Shown one piece after another: positions 28,728-38,517 of a stretch of 64,000 bases of DNA. The notes beneath the pieces are model-generated. The model had not been told where the DNA came from, searched no databases, and was given only the letters and a program-made list of their open reading frames with translations. The stretch is from an uncultured Piscinibacter sp. (GTDB lineage: Bacteria; Pseudomonadota; Gammaproteobacteria; Burkholderiales; Burkholderiaceae_C): NCBI RefSeq assembly GCF_937952055.1, contig NZ_CALFYO010000013.1, forward strand, positions 1 to 64,000. The letters are read 5' to 3'. The translations under genes were made by a program, and so were the position numbers. Numbering within the stretch: the stretch's first letter is position 1; each line of letters starts with the position of its first letter.

Positions 28728-28976
28728 GGGTGTCGATCCTGCGTTGGTGGCCGTTCATGGCGTCCGCGTGCGTGCGGCCGCTGCGCATCGTGCAGCGTTC
28801 GACCGGGCGCGTCGAGTGGCACTGGACGAATTCTCCCCCCTAGTTCGTCGCCGGCGCAGCCGCGCCGCCCCGCGGCGGGGGCTTACCGTTCAGCACCGCC
28901 GGCAACTACACTGCGCCGCGACGTCGACGCGATGCGTGGTCGACGCGCCCGTCATCGTCGGATTCAGGAGAAGTCA

Positions 28977-29546
28977 GTGAACGAGTCGACCCGCGCGCGC
29001 CCACCTCGATTGCGTGCCCTGGTGGCGACCTGCGCGGTCGCACTGGGGCTGGGTCAGTCGCCAGCGATGGCACGCCACCCCGACCTCGAGATGGACAACC
29101 TGAGCCAGGCTCAGGTCAGCGCCCTGCTGCAGAATGAACTCGACGACGACGACCTCATCGAGTGCGGACTCGCCGACCTGAACGGTGCCGTGTCGTCGGA
29201 AGACCTGGTCGAGATCCTGATGTGTGCCCTGGGCGATGACAACGATGGCGACGACGAGGACGACCTCGACATCGACGACCTGGAGGCCGAGTGCGAGGAG
29301 GCCGGCACGCACGTCGAAGATGTGGTGCGTGCTGCGGTGGCGTCGGTCCAGCGTCGGGCCGACGCGTCGGGCGTCAGGCTCGCCTTTGCAGAGTCGCCCT
29401 CGGGTCAACCCGACCCGGCGTCCTCCTGGGATGCACTCGAGCTGCTGATCGCTCAAGGCGCGGCGCGCCTGTTCGTCAGGCCCCCGAAGAGCGCCGTGCT
29501 CGCCACGCAGAAGAGCCTCATCAAGGTCGTCTTCAGCGCCAAGTAG
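28977..29546 (+). CDS. Secreted acidic hypothetical protein
   Basis: This is a 189-residue protein starting at GTG 28977 with an AGGAGAA site. It has a basic start and a hydrophobic stretch (LRALVATCAVALGLGQ) ending in AMA before R, a plausible signal peptide. The body has an extremely acidic cluster (ALGDDNDGDDEDDLDIDD) with Asp spacing that could bind calcium, then a helical end. It lies alone on the plus strand between the two caspase genes. I do not recognise a family. The location suggests a periplasmic partner or regulator, but that is inference. Confidence 0.65.
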   Translation: MNESTRARPPRLRALVATCAVALGLGQSPAMARHPDLEMDNLSQAQVSALLQNELDDDDLIECGLADLNGAVSSEDLVEILMCALGDDNDGDDEDDLDIDDLEAECEEAGTHVEDVVRAAVASVQRRADASGVRLAFAESPSGQPDPASSWDALELLIAQGAARLFVRPPKSAVLATQKSLIKVVFSAK

Positions 29547-29578
29547 CCCGGCAGCGGGCGCCGCCGGAGCGCGGCGGC

Positions 29579-32500
29579 TCAGGTGGGGCAAGGCAGCTTC
29601 GGTGCAGCGAAGCAGCGTTGCGCCTTGCTCTTCAGCCCGGGCTCGGCGGCGACACGTTGTGCCCGGTCGAAGGCCTGCCGGGCTGCGCTCCGGCGTCGCT
29701 GGTCGGCCTCCAGGTGGCCGATCTCCATCCAGGCCGCCGCTTCCAGATCACTCCAGCAGACCTGCTGGGGGTCCGTGCACGCGCGGTTCGTGCCGGCCTG
29801 ATCCCGCGCGATCCGTGCTGCCTGCTCGAGGGCGGTGCGGGCCAAGTCGGGGCGCTTGCGGCGCGCCTCGATCCGTGCCAGATTGAGCTGCGACTCGTAG
29901 TGCAAGGCCTGGGCGACGACCGATCGCCGGTCCACGGTGGGCGGCTCGGGCATCAGTTGGGTCGCCCACTCGATGGCATGCAGCGCGTCGTTGCGCGCCG
30001 CATCCAGCGCCGCCTCGCCGTCGTGCATGCGGAGCATCGCCACGCGCTGCGCTGCAATCGCCAGGTCCTCCATCAGCGCCGCCTCCTTGGCGACGGCGCC
30101 TGGCGCGTCGCGGGCCTGGTTCAATGCGGACCTGTACTCGGCGAGGCTACGGCTGCGGTGCGCCGTTTCGGCATGTCGTTCCCACAGGACGAAGGCGATG
30201 TGGCCGATCTGCAGCGTCGTGTTGATGTGGTCGCGCTGGGCCTGATCCGGATCGTGGTGCCGCGACGATCCGCCCGTCGCCGCCGGCCAGGCCCGCAGGC
30301 GCGCCGCCACCTCACGAGCCTCGGTGTACAGCTCGCTGGCCCGCTCCCGGCTGGCGCGCTGCTGCTGCTCCGCACGTTCCTTCTCCGCACCCTCTAGGCC
30401 TTCCGGCGTCTCGCGGCCGTCCCGATGGGCGAGATCCGCAAGGCGGTACAGGCTGACGTACAGGTCGCGCAGGACGATGGGGTTGTCCGGGTTCTCCGCG
30501 ACCAGTTGCCTGTCGATGGCCAGCGCCCGTTCGTAGGGTTGCGCCGCTGCCCGCAGGTCCGGGTCCTCGCCTGCGGCCTCGGCGCGCTTCATTTCCAGCT
30601 CGCCGACCTTGCTGTAGACCAGCGACCCGTTTCGCCGCCAGTTCGCGTCCAGCTCGACCGCCGTGCCGATGAGCTCGATCGCATCCTGGTAGCGGCTGCG
30701 CGCCTTGTCGTATTCGCTGTGCTCGACCGCGTGATCGCCGTCGAGCACGGCGGTCCAGTATCTCGTGCTGTGGTCCGCCCGGGCGCCGATGTCGCTCAGG
30801 CGGTCCTGCAGCGTCTTGACCTGCTCGACGAGTGAGACGCGCACGTCGCGTGTGTCCGGGATCGCCTGCAACCGGCCCATGACGTCGAACAGCAGCCGGT
30901 CGGTCATTCCCTGCGCCTCCCGGATCGTCCCGGCCGCCAGCCGCTGCTCGAACCAGCCCCACGCACCCAGCACGCCGACGACCGTGAAGGTCGCCAGCGC
31001 GAGCGCCCGCCGGCGCATCAGGCGCGCCTTGCGCCGCTGCTCGCTGCGGCGGATGAACGCCGCTTCGCCGGCGGTGAACCAGCAGTGAGGCTTGTGCAGC
31101 TCGGCCAGCACCGCGGGCAGGTGGGCGTTGTCGTGCCAGAGGTAGCCGGCGTCGCGATGGCGGTCCAGCGCCTTGGCCGCGGCCTCGACCTGCGCGCCGA
31201 GGATCAGGTTCTCGCGCCCGGCCTGATCGATCCAGGCGCGCAGGCGCGGCCACACCCGGACCAATGCGTCGTGTGCGGGTTCGATGTGGTCGCTACGGTG
31301 GGTCGTGCCATCGCCCGCCACGTCCGACTCGGCGCCGCGCACCACCAGCCGCGCGTCGACCAGCCGTTCGATCACCCGCTCGACGGTGGCCGCATCGGCG
31401 TCGTCGAAGACCAGGTCCGAGGTGGCGACGCGCCGGCCGGCGAGATCGCCCTCCAGCGACACCATGCGCAGCATCACCCGGCGCAGCACCTCCCGGTCCG
31501 GCAACGGCGGCAACTCGTCGTGCAACGCGTCGGCACGGGTGCGCAGCGCGCCCATCACGCCCCCGAGGCGGTCGAAGTCGGCGCGCGTCAGCGCCCGGTC
31601 CTCGCGGCCGCTGGCCTGGTAGGCCCGGAACAGCTCCGACAGCGCGTAGGACAGCAGCGGCAGCGCGCCCGGCGACTGCACCACCTCGCCGACGATCGTG
31701 TCGACCAGCTCCGGCGGCTCGAAGATCATCGAGGCCTGCAGCGTCGGCATCACGACGACCTCGCGGAGTTCCTCCGGGCTGAACGGCGGCACCGAGCAGC
31801 GTCCGCGGGCCCAGTGCCGCGCGAGCATCCCGGTGTTCAGCTGCGGCTCGAAGTCGGAGCGCACGGTCAGGATCAGGCGCTGCACCTTGTCGCCCTGCTC
31901 CAGCAGGTGGTACAGGCGCTCGTCGAACTCCCGACGCTCGGCCGCATTGCCGCAGCGCGTCACCACCTCCTCGTACTGGTCGATCAGCAGCACCGAGGGC
32001 CGTGTGGCGCCTTCGAGCGCACGTTCGAGCGCAGCGAGCGGCTGGGCGCCTGGGCGCATGACCGGCAGGATCTCCAGGCCCGCCTTGCGGAGTTCGGGCA
32101 GCAGCCCTGCCTTGATCACCGATGACTTGCCGGTGCCCGAGGGACCGGCGACGACGAGCAACCGCTGCTGCGCGTCCAGCGCACGCTGGCGCAGGTCAGC
32201 GACCACGCGGTCGCGCCCGTAGAACAGGTGCTGGTCGGCCTCGTTGAACGAATCCAGCCCCTTGTATGGCGAATCCGCGGGTTCCATCTTCGGCAGGTTC
32301 AGCCGATGGTGCGGATGCAGGAACATGAACTCGCCCTTGTCGTGCCCCTTCAGCGGGAAGAAGCTGGGCGTCTGCCGAAGGCGTTCACCGGTGGCCTCGG
32401 TGGCGGGCTCGATACGGTCGCGGATGTAGGCGTACAACTCCGTCGCGGTGATGATGCCGTCGCCTTCCTGCTGCTCGCCACGGGCGACGTCGGCGGCCCC

Positions 32501-33205
32501 TTCCAGGGCATCGAACAGCGCAGCGGCGAAGGGCGAATGTTCGCGGCCGTCCTCGGTGCGGCGGCTGCCGCGCTCGCCGGTGGCCTTGCCGTGCAGCACG
32601 TCGAGCGCCTTCTGGTCGTGCGCCGCCGACGTGATCACCTGGCGCGCCGGGTCCTCGACGAAGCGGCGGAAGCGCGTCGGGTAGATGCGCTTGGGCGTCA
32701 TGAAGATGGCGCGGTGCTGGCTGGACCACTTGAACGCGCCGGAGAAGCAGCAATCGAGGATCAGCAGCAGGTGCCGGCACGGCAGCGCGTCGAGCGCGGC
32801 CTGCAGCTCGGCCATCGCGATGAAGGTGTCGAGCCTGGCCGGCTCGGCGTCGGCGGGGACGATATAGCCGGCCGGGCCATCGTCGCCGTCGGCCGCGATG
32901 CCATGGCCGGCGAAGTAGAAGAGCACGCGGTCGTCGGGGCCGACCGCCTGCTTCATCGTCGTGCCGAACAGTTCGCGCAGCGGTGCCCCGCAGGCCCCCT
33001 CGTCGATCAGCGGCGGATGCACGGTGAAGTGGTGCTGCCGCGCCAGCAACTCGCACAGGCGGCGGGCGTCGCCCGCGGCGGTGCGCAGCGGTGCGATGCC
33101 GTTGGCATAGGCATCGATGCCGACCACGAACGCATGGTGGCGTGCGAACGTGCGCCAAGCGGGATCCTGTGCCGCGGCACCGGCGTCGTCAGCCGTCTCG
33201 GTCAT
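29579..33205 (-). CDS. Caspase-STAND NTPase-transmembrane-repeat protein
   Basis: This is a 1,208-residue protein. A caspase-like domain (about 20-290) has H101 (YFAGHG) and C153 (LDCCFSG). A STAND-type P-loop NTPase (nSTAND1 branch) has a YKGLDSF lead, Walker A GPSGTGKSS (354-362) and Walker B SVLLIDQYEE (404-413). One membrane helix lies near 734-752. The C-terminal 450 residues are helical and TPR-like, the probable sensor. The ATG at 33205 has GGAGGAG upstream; an ATG 17 codons earlier lacks this. The architecture is that of an apoptosome-like switch: sensing by the repeats, NTP-driven oligomerisation, activation of the caspase. Targets may include the neighbouring caspase-hydrolase. Confidence 0.88.
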   Translation of the reverse strand: MTETADDAGAAAQDPAWRTFARHHAFVVGIDAYANGIAPLRTAAGDARRLCELLARQHHFTVHPPLIDEGACGAPLRELFGTTMKQAVGPDDRVLFYFAGHGIAADGDDGPAGYIVPADAEPARLDTFIAMAELQAALDALPCRHLLLILDCCFSGAFKWSSQHRAIFMTPKRIYPTRFRRFVEDPARQVITSAAHDQKALDVLHGKATGERGSRRTEDGREHSPFAAALFDALEGAADVARGEQQEGDGIITATELYAYIRDRIEPATEATGERLRQTPSFFPLKGHDKGEFMFLHPHHRLNLPKMEPADSPYKGLDSFNEADQHLFYGRDRVVADLRQRALDAQQRLLVVAGPSGTGKSSVIKAGLLPELRKAGLEILPVMRPGAQPLAALERALEGATRPSVLLIDQYEEVVTRCGNAAERREFDERLYHLLEQGDKVQRLILTVRSDFEPQLNTGMLARHWARGRCSVPPFSPEELREVVVMPTLQASMIFEPPELVDTIVGEVVQSPGALPLLSYALSELFRAYQASGREDRALTRADFDRLGGVMGALRTRADALHDELPPLPDREVLRRVMLRMVSLEGDLAGRRVATSDLVFDDADAATVERVIERLVDARLVVRGAESDVAGDGTTHRSDHIEPAHDALVRVWPRLRAWIDQAGRENLILGAQVEAAAKALDRHRDAGYLWHDNAHLPAVLAELHKPHCWFTAGEAAFIRRSEQRRKARLMRRRALALATFTVVGVLGAWGWFEQRLAAGTIREAQGMTDRLLFDVMGRLQAIPDTRDVRVSLVEQVKTLQDRLSDIGARADHSTRYWTAVLDGDHAVEHSEYDKARSRYQDAIELIGTAVELDANWRRNGSLVYSKVGELEMKRAEAAGEDPDLRAAAQPYERALAIDRQLVAENPDNPIVLRDLYVSLYRLADLAHRDGRETPEGLEGAEKERAEQQQRASRERASELYTEAREVAARLRAWPAATGGSSRHHDPDQAQRDHINTTLQIGHIAFVLWERHAETAHRSRSLAEYRSALNQARDAPGAVAKEAALMEDLAIAAQRVAMLRMHDGEAALDAARNDALHAIEWATQLMPEPPTVDRRSVVAQALHYESQLNLARIEARRKRPDLARTALEQAARIARDQAGTNRACTDPQQVCWSDLEAAAWMEIGHLEADQRRRSAARQAFDRAQRVAAEPGLKSKAQRCFAAPKLPCPT

Positions 33206-34285
33206 TCGCTCCTCCACGCGGCGCTGCTGCTGCTCGGCACCGCTCGTGACGCGCAATTATGGGTCGATCGTCTGGCGCGACACTGTTGCGGCAATGGTGG
33301 TGGAGAGGTACACCATGGCACTCCGGTCCGAATGGCCTCGATCGTCGAGTCGGAGGACACCAGGGTCCGGGCCGCTGCAGTAACCGCTGCCCCTTCGAGC
33401 AGGCGCAGTCGAGTGACTGTTCAGGAGACTGCACCACCGGCCGGATTTCAGGCGACCTGCAGGAACTCCGCGGGACATGAAGCAGGCCCCAGAGCGTTGA
33501 ATCTCTAAGGCTTTCCGGACGTCTTGGAAACCAATGTGCGCTTCCCCTCATAAGCTGACCACTTCGTAACCCATAACGTGGCCAATCCATTGAGGATCCG
33601 CCCGGCCCGTGCTGCATTTGTGTGTCGGGGAAGTGTCGTCTTGGTCCCATATTTTGGCCACCGCATCAACATCGGACTCAATCGACTAGCGCATCGCCCC
33701 GTGTAGCAAGCACGCGGTGAGTTCTGGCAACTGAGCGGCTCCGAGCCCTTCTTGCCCCGTCTTTGCACGCCAGTTGTGCGCCTTGTTGGGCAACTGAGCG
33801 TCGGTTCAGCGATTCAACGGTCGAGTGGTTCAGCGTCACCAGACGGCACTGCAAGTATGGACGATAGGTAGGACAGGGCGAAAACGTGCAACTTGCCTTA
33901 GCAATGTGTGAGCGCCACATCGGGAGTTCGAGTGCTCGCTATGCCCGTTCAAGACCGGGCACGGACATTCGAGGCTGGCGGCCGAGTGGCGCGGCCATCA
34001 TGAGCAGTCAGTGGCCCGGCGGCGCGACGGGTGACCGCAGTGCGTCCTGGTCCTCCGCTGCGTTGCTCGCGCGGCGCGCACTCGAGAAGAGCGCTTTCAA
34101 ACTGGGCGAAATGGAAGTCTCGACCCAAAGCCGACGGTAGCGATGACTAGAATTGGTCGCGCCAACTCGCTCAGGACATACCGAGTGACGCGCGGCCCGC
34201 CAACCTGCGGTCCTTGGGCGATTCCTTTGCACCCGCGATTTACCTTCATCCAAGCGCGCGGCATGCCCCATCCCAGGAGCTATGA
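33206..34285. other. Gene-free stretch upstream of the caspase-STAND gene
   Basis: This 1,080-base region lies between divergent genes and should hold their promoters. No gene can be supported. A minus-strand stretch near 33,530-33,665 gives a short protein-like frame (AKIWDQDDTSPTHK) without start or family, so old gene debris is possible. Base composition appears less GC-rich than in the neighbours. Confidence 0.5.
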
Positions 34286-35839
34286 ATGACTGCGCGAATG
34301 TCGACGCTGTTCGCGGTGATCGCGCTCGTGCTCATGTACGCGGGTTCGGCAAGCGCGGCACCCGACGCATCCGTCCTCGTGATCCGCAACGTCACGGTCA
34401 TCGATGTCGATGCCGCCATCGCGCGCCCGCACCACACGGTCGTCGTGCGCGATGGCCGAATAGAGCGCGTCGAGCCGGAGAAACGGGGCGCGGCCACCCC
34501 GACCGGCGTCGTCATCGACGGCACCGGCAAGTTCCTGATCCCGGGTCTCGTAGATGGTCACGCGCATCTCGCGACACAGCGAGTGATCGACGGACTGATC
34601 GCCCGCGGCGACTTCACCCTGACATCGGGAAGGCGGCGCTTGGGCGCTGCACATTCGTTCGATCGCCGTCTCCTGCGCGCCTTCTTGCTGAACGGAGTCA
34701 CGACTGTAGTGTCGTTTGGAACTCTGACACCTGGTGGCGGCGACGAGCTGGAGCTAAGGACTTTGGTGGACCGCAACGAGATAATCGGTCCACGCCTGCT
34801 CGTTGGCGACCTTATCGATGGCGCCGACGCTGATCAAGACCGCGGCACTGCGTCGACGATCGAATCGCCACGTACCGCGGAGGACGGCCGGCGTCGCGTC
34901 ACACGAGCGAAGCAGCAGGGCTACGACTTCATCAAGCCTTACACATTCCTGAATCGCGAGACGTTCAATGCGGTAGTGCGAACGGCGCATGAGTTAGGGC
35001 TGCGCGCGGTCGGGCACTTACCAGAGCTCGGCTGCGCCAATTGCGCAACGCCCGACGACGCTTTCGTGGCTCGGCTTGACGGCATCGCCCATCTGGAGGA
35101 ACTGGGAACATACGGCCTGCCTGGCCTCCAACTTAGCGCTGCAATAGAACTCGCAAATCGCGTGAAGGCTGCGGGGCAGGCCGTGGTTACTACTCTCGTC
35201 ACCAGCCGAAACATTGTCCAGATGTATGCGTCTCGGTGCGTTCCACTGCCGCCGCCGGCGGACTTGCGATACGTGGATTCCTTCCTCTTGTCGCGCTGGC
35301 TAGGACCCAATAACCGGTACCTGCGCGACGAATTTCGCGATCAGCCGAATGCCGCCCTGATCCCGCCGGCGTATGACTTCCAGCGCGTCATCGCCCGCGA
35401 ACTGTGGAAACGGGGCGTTCCCCTGGTCGTCGGTACGGACGCAACCATCCCGGGCGTGGCGTACGGATCCTCGGTGCCGGACGAGATGATCGAGTTGAAC
35501 AAGATCGGGTTGCCGCCTGGCGACGTGCTGAAGTCGGCGACGCAGACGGCCTTCCGGCTGCTTGGACGTCCCGGGGAGACCGGAACGGTCGCGGTTGGGC
35601 AGCGGGCCGATCTGGTACTGCTGCGCGCCAACCCGCTCGACTACGTCGGTAACGTTCGGCAAATCGCTGGCGTGGTGGTGAATGGCCGATGGTATGCGAT
35701 CGAGCGACTCCGTCGACTGGCCGACAGCGATGCGCGCTACTACACGGCGCTCGACCGCCAGATCGGCCTCCACCGGCCGACCGATGCGTGCGCAAGACCG
35801 GAGATGACCTCGCCAAAGCGCGCACCTACCGGCCGTTGA
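34286..35839 (+). CDS. Secreted metal-dependent amidohydrolase
   Basis: This is a 517-residue amidohydrolase-superfamily protein with an N-terminal signal peptide (LFAVIALVLMYAGSASA, cut before APDAS). The metal motif is DGHAHL (H92, H94). Later candidate ligands are the lysine in FIKPYT and histidines in VGHLPE and HLEELG, and the aspartate is in VGTDAT. This resembles the prolidase/Sgx9260 branch that acts on dipeptide or N-acyl amino acid substrates. AGGAGC precedes the ATG. The middle part is less GC-biased than the core genes around it. It stands alone, with no partner to indicate the substrate. Confidence 0.8.
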   Translation: MTARMSTLFAVIALVLMYAGSASAAPDASVLVIRNVTVIDVDAAIARPHHTVVVRDGRIERVEPEKRGAATPTGVVIDGTGKFLIPGLVDGHAHLATQRVIDGLIARGDFTLTSGRRRLGAAHSFDRRLLRAFLLNGVTTVVSFGTLTPGGGDELELRTLVDRNEIIGPRLLVGDLIDGADADQDRGTASTIESPRTAEDGRRRVTRAKQQGYDFIKPYTFLNRETFNAVVRTAHELGLRAVGHLPELGCANCATPDDAFVARLDGIAHLEELGTYGLPGLQLSAAIELANRVKAAGQAVVTTLVTSRNIVQMYASRCVPLPPPADLRYVDSFLLSRWLGPNNRYLRDEFRDQPNAALIPPAYDFQRVIARELWKRGVPLVVGTDATIPGVAYGSSVPDEMIELNKIGLPPGDVLKSATQTAFRLLGRPGETGTVAVGQRADLVLLRANPLDYVGNVRQIAGVVVNGRWYAIERLRRLADSDARYYTALDRQIGLHRPTDACARPEMTSPKRAPTGR

Positions 35840-36431
35840 ACACTGCAAACGACCCGAGCGCGGCAAGGCCGGCACTGCTCGAAAGCCTGGACTTTCCGCT
35901 GCTCCAGATCTCCAAGAACGTACGGCCTCGCGCATTTTGAACGACTGCAATTGGCCGATGGTGTGAGTACGAGGCCACGCCAGGAAGCCGACTTCCGGGA
36001 CGCGGCCATCGGCCGCCTGCGTCAGGTCATGGCGAGTCCGGGGAGAACCCGGACCCGTCCAGGAGCGACCGTTGTCGACTGTCCGGTACCGGCATGCCCA
36101 CTGTGGGGGTCGTTGATGCGAACGAAGAACGATGGCGTGCGCACCAGGAGGAGGACTCCAAGACTCGGTCGTGGCGCGTGCCCGACGAGGAGGGCCGGCA
36201 TGCCGCTCTGAGCGCCTGTTGGCGCTGCACTGCACCCCGGGGATCTGACCCGCGCCATGCCTGGGGAATCCATCGGCGTGATAGATGCGGGGCAGCGTGG
36301 TCTTCACGGCGAATTGCCACGTCGGCCATTGCCTTGGGATGCGCGTCCTGTGGCCACACCCTCAGCATCGGTGGCCGATGGCTCGGTACGTGAGGCCGCC
36401 GAGCCTCATTGCCGGTCAGGGCAGCCGCGCG
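35840..36431. other. Gene-free stretch
   Basis: These 592 bases lie between the amidohydrolase and the convergent membrane-protein gene. No supported gene, RNA or clear terminator is visible. Confidence 0.5.
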
Positions 36432-37214
36432 TCAACGTTGAGCTCTGCTTCCCCCTGGTCTTCGGCTGGGTGAACAGGTGTCATATGCCACCGAGCCAAT
36501 CGGTTGCCGCTCGGGGACGCTGCTGTCCACTGCCGGCTCCGCCATGCGTTCAGCCGATGCGGCATGCGGCGGCGACTTCTGCGGGATGACTTGCGTCGGC
36601 AGCACCACCGGCCAGTCGTGGCGCCAGGCGTCAGGTTGGTCCGTGCCTCTGTAGAGGATGCGAACGGGCATCGCGCTCAGCCGGTCGTAGAGCCGGGCCT
36701 CCGCGCGGATCGGCCACCAGCCGTACAAGAAGATCTCCAAGGGACGCCACATGGCGACCCAGCCGCAGATGACCAGGCCCTGCCTCAGCAGTTCGCCCAC
36801 CTGCCGACCCTTCATCGCGCTTGCGACGAGGTCGCCCAGCCCGACGGCGATGGCCAGGAATCCCAGCCCCAGAAGAAGACTGATGCGACCAATGCCGAGC
36901 AACTGACGCAGGCGACTCCTCGTGATCCTCGCCCGATGGCTGAAGTGCGCATGGATGGTGTCGCGCAGGGCAGCCGGCTCGTCGGCCGGGCCTGGATCCC
37001 TGTCCAGAGACACCAGTAGTGCCAGAGGTGCACCGTGCGAAGCTTCACGTGCCCATCCGACGATGAACTCATCTGCCCCCGGATCCAGGTCCCTTTCGCG
37101 GAATGGTGATGCATCGATCGCATTGAAGAGCTGCCTCAGCGCCGTGACGTGGACTTCGATCAGCTCGCAGCCCGAAGGGAGCGCATCACCTGCCGAATGC
37201 TGATCTTCACTCAT
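36432..37214 (-). CDS. Hypothetical two-helix inner-membrane protein
   Basis: This is a 260-residue protein beginning MSEDQHSAGD. The soluble N-terminal third has VHVTALRQLFNAIDASPFRE and FIVGWARE. A hydrophobic segment follows (LLLGLGFLAIAVGLGDLVAS), then a second hydrophobic segment (LVICGWVAMWRPLEIFLYGW). The tail is soluble and ends in a poorly conserved-looking proline/serine-rich region. I recall similar hypothetical proteins in several bacteria but cannot name a function. The ATG at 37214 is chosen because the upstream extension looks non-coding. It lies downstream of the stress module on the same strand and may be transcribed with it. Confidence 0.6.
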   Translation of the reverse strand: MSEDQHSAGDALPSGCELIEVHVTALRQLFNAIDASPFRERDLDPGADEFIVGWAREASHGAPLALLVSLDRDPGPADEPAALRDTIHAHFSHRARITRSRLRQLLGIGRISLLLGLGFLAIAVGLGDLVASAMKGRQVGELLRQGLVICGWVAMWRPLEIFLYGWWPIRAEARLYDRLSAMPVRILYRGTDQPDAWRHDWPVVLPTQVIPQKSPPHAASAERMAEPAVDSSVPERQPIGSVAYDTCSPSRRPGGSRAQR

Positions 37215-37343
37215 TCGATTCTCGCGACTCGCAGCGCGGCATGGGAAATTGCGCTCGGCCGGACCAAGGCAGCAGCGGTCGCGCAACGAGCGACCCCGCT
37301 CGCCAAAACCTGCGCAAGATCGATGGCCGCACCAATGGTGGCG

Positions 37344-37505
37344 TCAACGTCGGCCGCGGCCGAAGATGAAGCTGGCGACTGCGAGGATCAGGAAGACGAC
37401 AAAGAGGATCTTCGCAACGCTTGCAGCGCTGGCTGCAATGCCGCTGAAGCCCAGCACGGCGGCGATCAACGCGATGACAAGAAAGACGATGGCGTAACGC
37501 AGCAT
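37344..37505 (-). CDS. DUF1328 (YtjA-type) small membrane protein
   Basis: This is a 53-residue protein with two membrane helices (YAIVFLVIALIAAVLGF and VAKILFVVFLILAVASFIF) ending in GRGRR. That is the exact layout of the DUF1328/YtjA family of small envelope proteins. An AGGAG site lies nine bases before the ATG at 37505. It lies upstream of the hypothetical membrane protein and downstream of csbD, all on the minus strand. Function unknown. The family is often found with CsbD and BON proteins in osmotic or general-stress clusters. Confidence 0.88.
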   Translation of the reverse strand: MLRYAIVFLVIALIAAVLGFSGIAASAASVAKILFVVFLILAVASFIFGRGRR

Positions 37506-37580
37506 GGTGACACTCCTGGTCGGCCGCTCACCGAGCCGCCGAGTCGTTGAACCTGAACGCGCTTGCGCGCGCGCAAGGCT

Positions 37581-37811
37581 CTACTTCTTCGTGTCCGTGG
37601 AGAACCACGAGTCGCTTGCCTTGCGTTCCCATTCGGCAAGCTGCTCCTCGGCCTTGTCCTTGGCCACGCCGTATCGTTCCTGGATCTTGCCGGCCAGCTG
37701 ATCGCGCCGCCCGGCCACGACATCGAGATCGTCGTCGGTCAACTTGCCCCATTGTTCCTTGGCCTTGCCTCGAGCTTGCTTCCAGTTCCCCGCGATCTGG
37801 TCCCAGTTCAT
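37581..37811 (-). CDS. CsbD family stress protein
   Basis: This is a 76-residue hydrophilic helical protein that begins MNWDQIAGNWKQ and includes KEQWGKLTDDDLD and GRRDQLAGKIQERYG. These are the signature of the CsbD family, named after a sigma-B-controlled gene of Bacillus. Members are induced by general or osmotic stress; their molecular role is not known. AAGGAG precedes the ATG at 37811, and a longer frame upstream lacks family sequence. It lies between the BON lipoprotein gene and the DUF1328 gene on the same strand. Confidence 0.92.
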   Translation of the reverse strand: MNWDQIAGNWKQARGKAKEQWGKLTDDDLDVVAGRRDQLAGKIQERYGVAKDKAEEQLAEWERKASDSWFSTDTKK

Positions 37812-37887
37812 TCGAATCTCCTTGAAAGTCGACGCCCGATGCCCGGGCGAGCCCATGCAACCCGTCGCGACCTGGCCCGAACCGCGG

Positions 37888-38202
37888 TCAGGGCCGAACG
37901 GCGATCTCGTTGTTGACCGCCTTCACGCCGTTGACGCCGCGAGCGATCTTCTCGGCGGTGGCCTTCTCGGTGGCACTCTTGGCGAAGCCGGACAACATCA
38001 CGGTGCCATTCAGCGTCTCAACGCTGATGCTGGTGCCGGCGACGGCCGGGTTGTCGAGCATGCGGGCCTTGACCTGGGTCGTGATCGTGGTGTCATCGAC
38101 ATAGGCGCCAGCGCTTTCCTGTCCGCGCACGACTGCGCAGCCGGAGGTGGTCAGGATGGCGACGCCGGTCACGACGGCGGAAAGTGTGCTGCGGAAATTC
38201 AT
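37888..38202 (-). CDS. BON-domain lipoprotein
   Basis: This is a 104-residue protein. A lipoprotein signal (LSAVVTGVAILTTSGC) puts the lipid-bearing cysteine near residue 22. One BON domain follows (VDDTTITTQVKARML, then VETLNGTVMLSGFAKS and VNNEIAVRP), as in OsmY-type proteins. BON domains are thought to bind phospholipid surfaces. It should sit in the periplasm, attached to a membrane. The ATG at 38202 has AGGAGCC upstream. It heads a minus-strand cluster with csbD and DUF1328. Confidence 0.88.
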   Translation of the reverse strand: MNFRSTLSAVVTGVAILTTSGCAVVRGQESAGAYVDDTTITTQVKARMLDNPAVAGTSISVETLNGTVMLSGFAKSATEKATAEKIARGVNGVKAVNNEIAVRP

Positions 38203-38517
38203 GATTCGGCTCCTGTTGATGGGGAAAGGGCACCTCATCATTCAAAATTTGCGCGCATGACGCCGCGCAGTCTGTTCGGCAACGTACAGACGAGCCACGC
38301 CGGCCACGACGCCCCAACCCCCGCAGGCTCGTCACGGATCTCATGGCCACTCTTGGCGAGACGCCGAGACCAACAGTCCGAGGCTGCGCCGTTGGTGCGA
38401 CTTGGCGGTTGCGCACGATCAATGGCAGTCCCGCGTAGGGCGGCACGGTTTCGGATACGCTGGCGCCATGCTCGAAACCCAGAGCGCCGCTTGCTCCGAG
38501 CAGTCTCCATCGCTTCG
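38203..38517. other. Divergent intergenic region
   Basis: These 315 bases lie between the minus-strand BON lipoprotein gene and the plus-strand DUF2254 gene and must hold both promoters. No gene is supported, and no operator-like repeat stood out. Confidence 0.5.
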
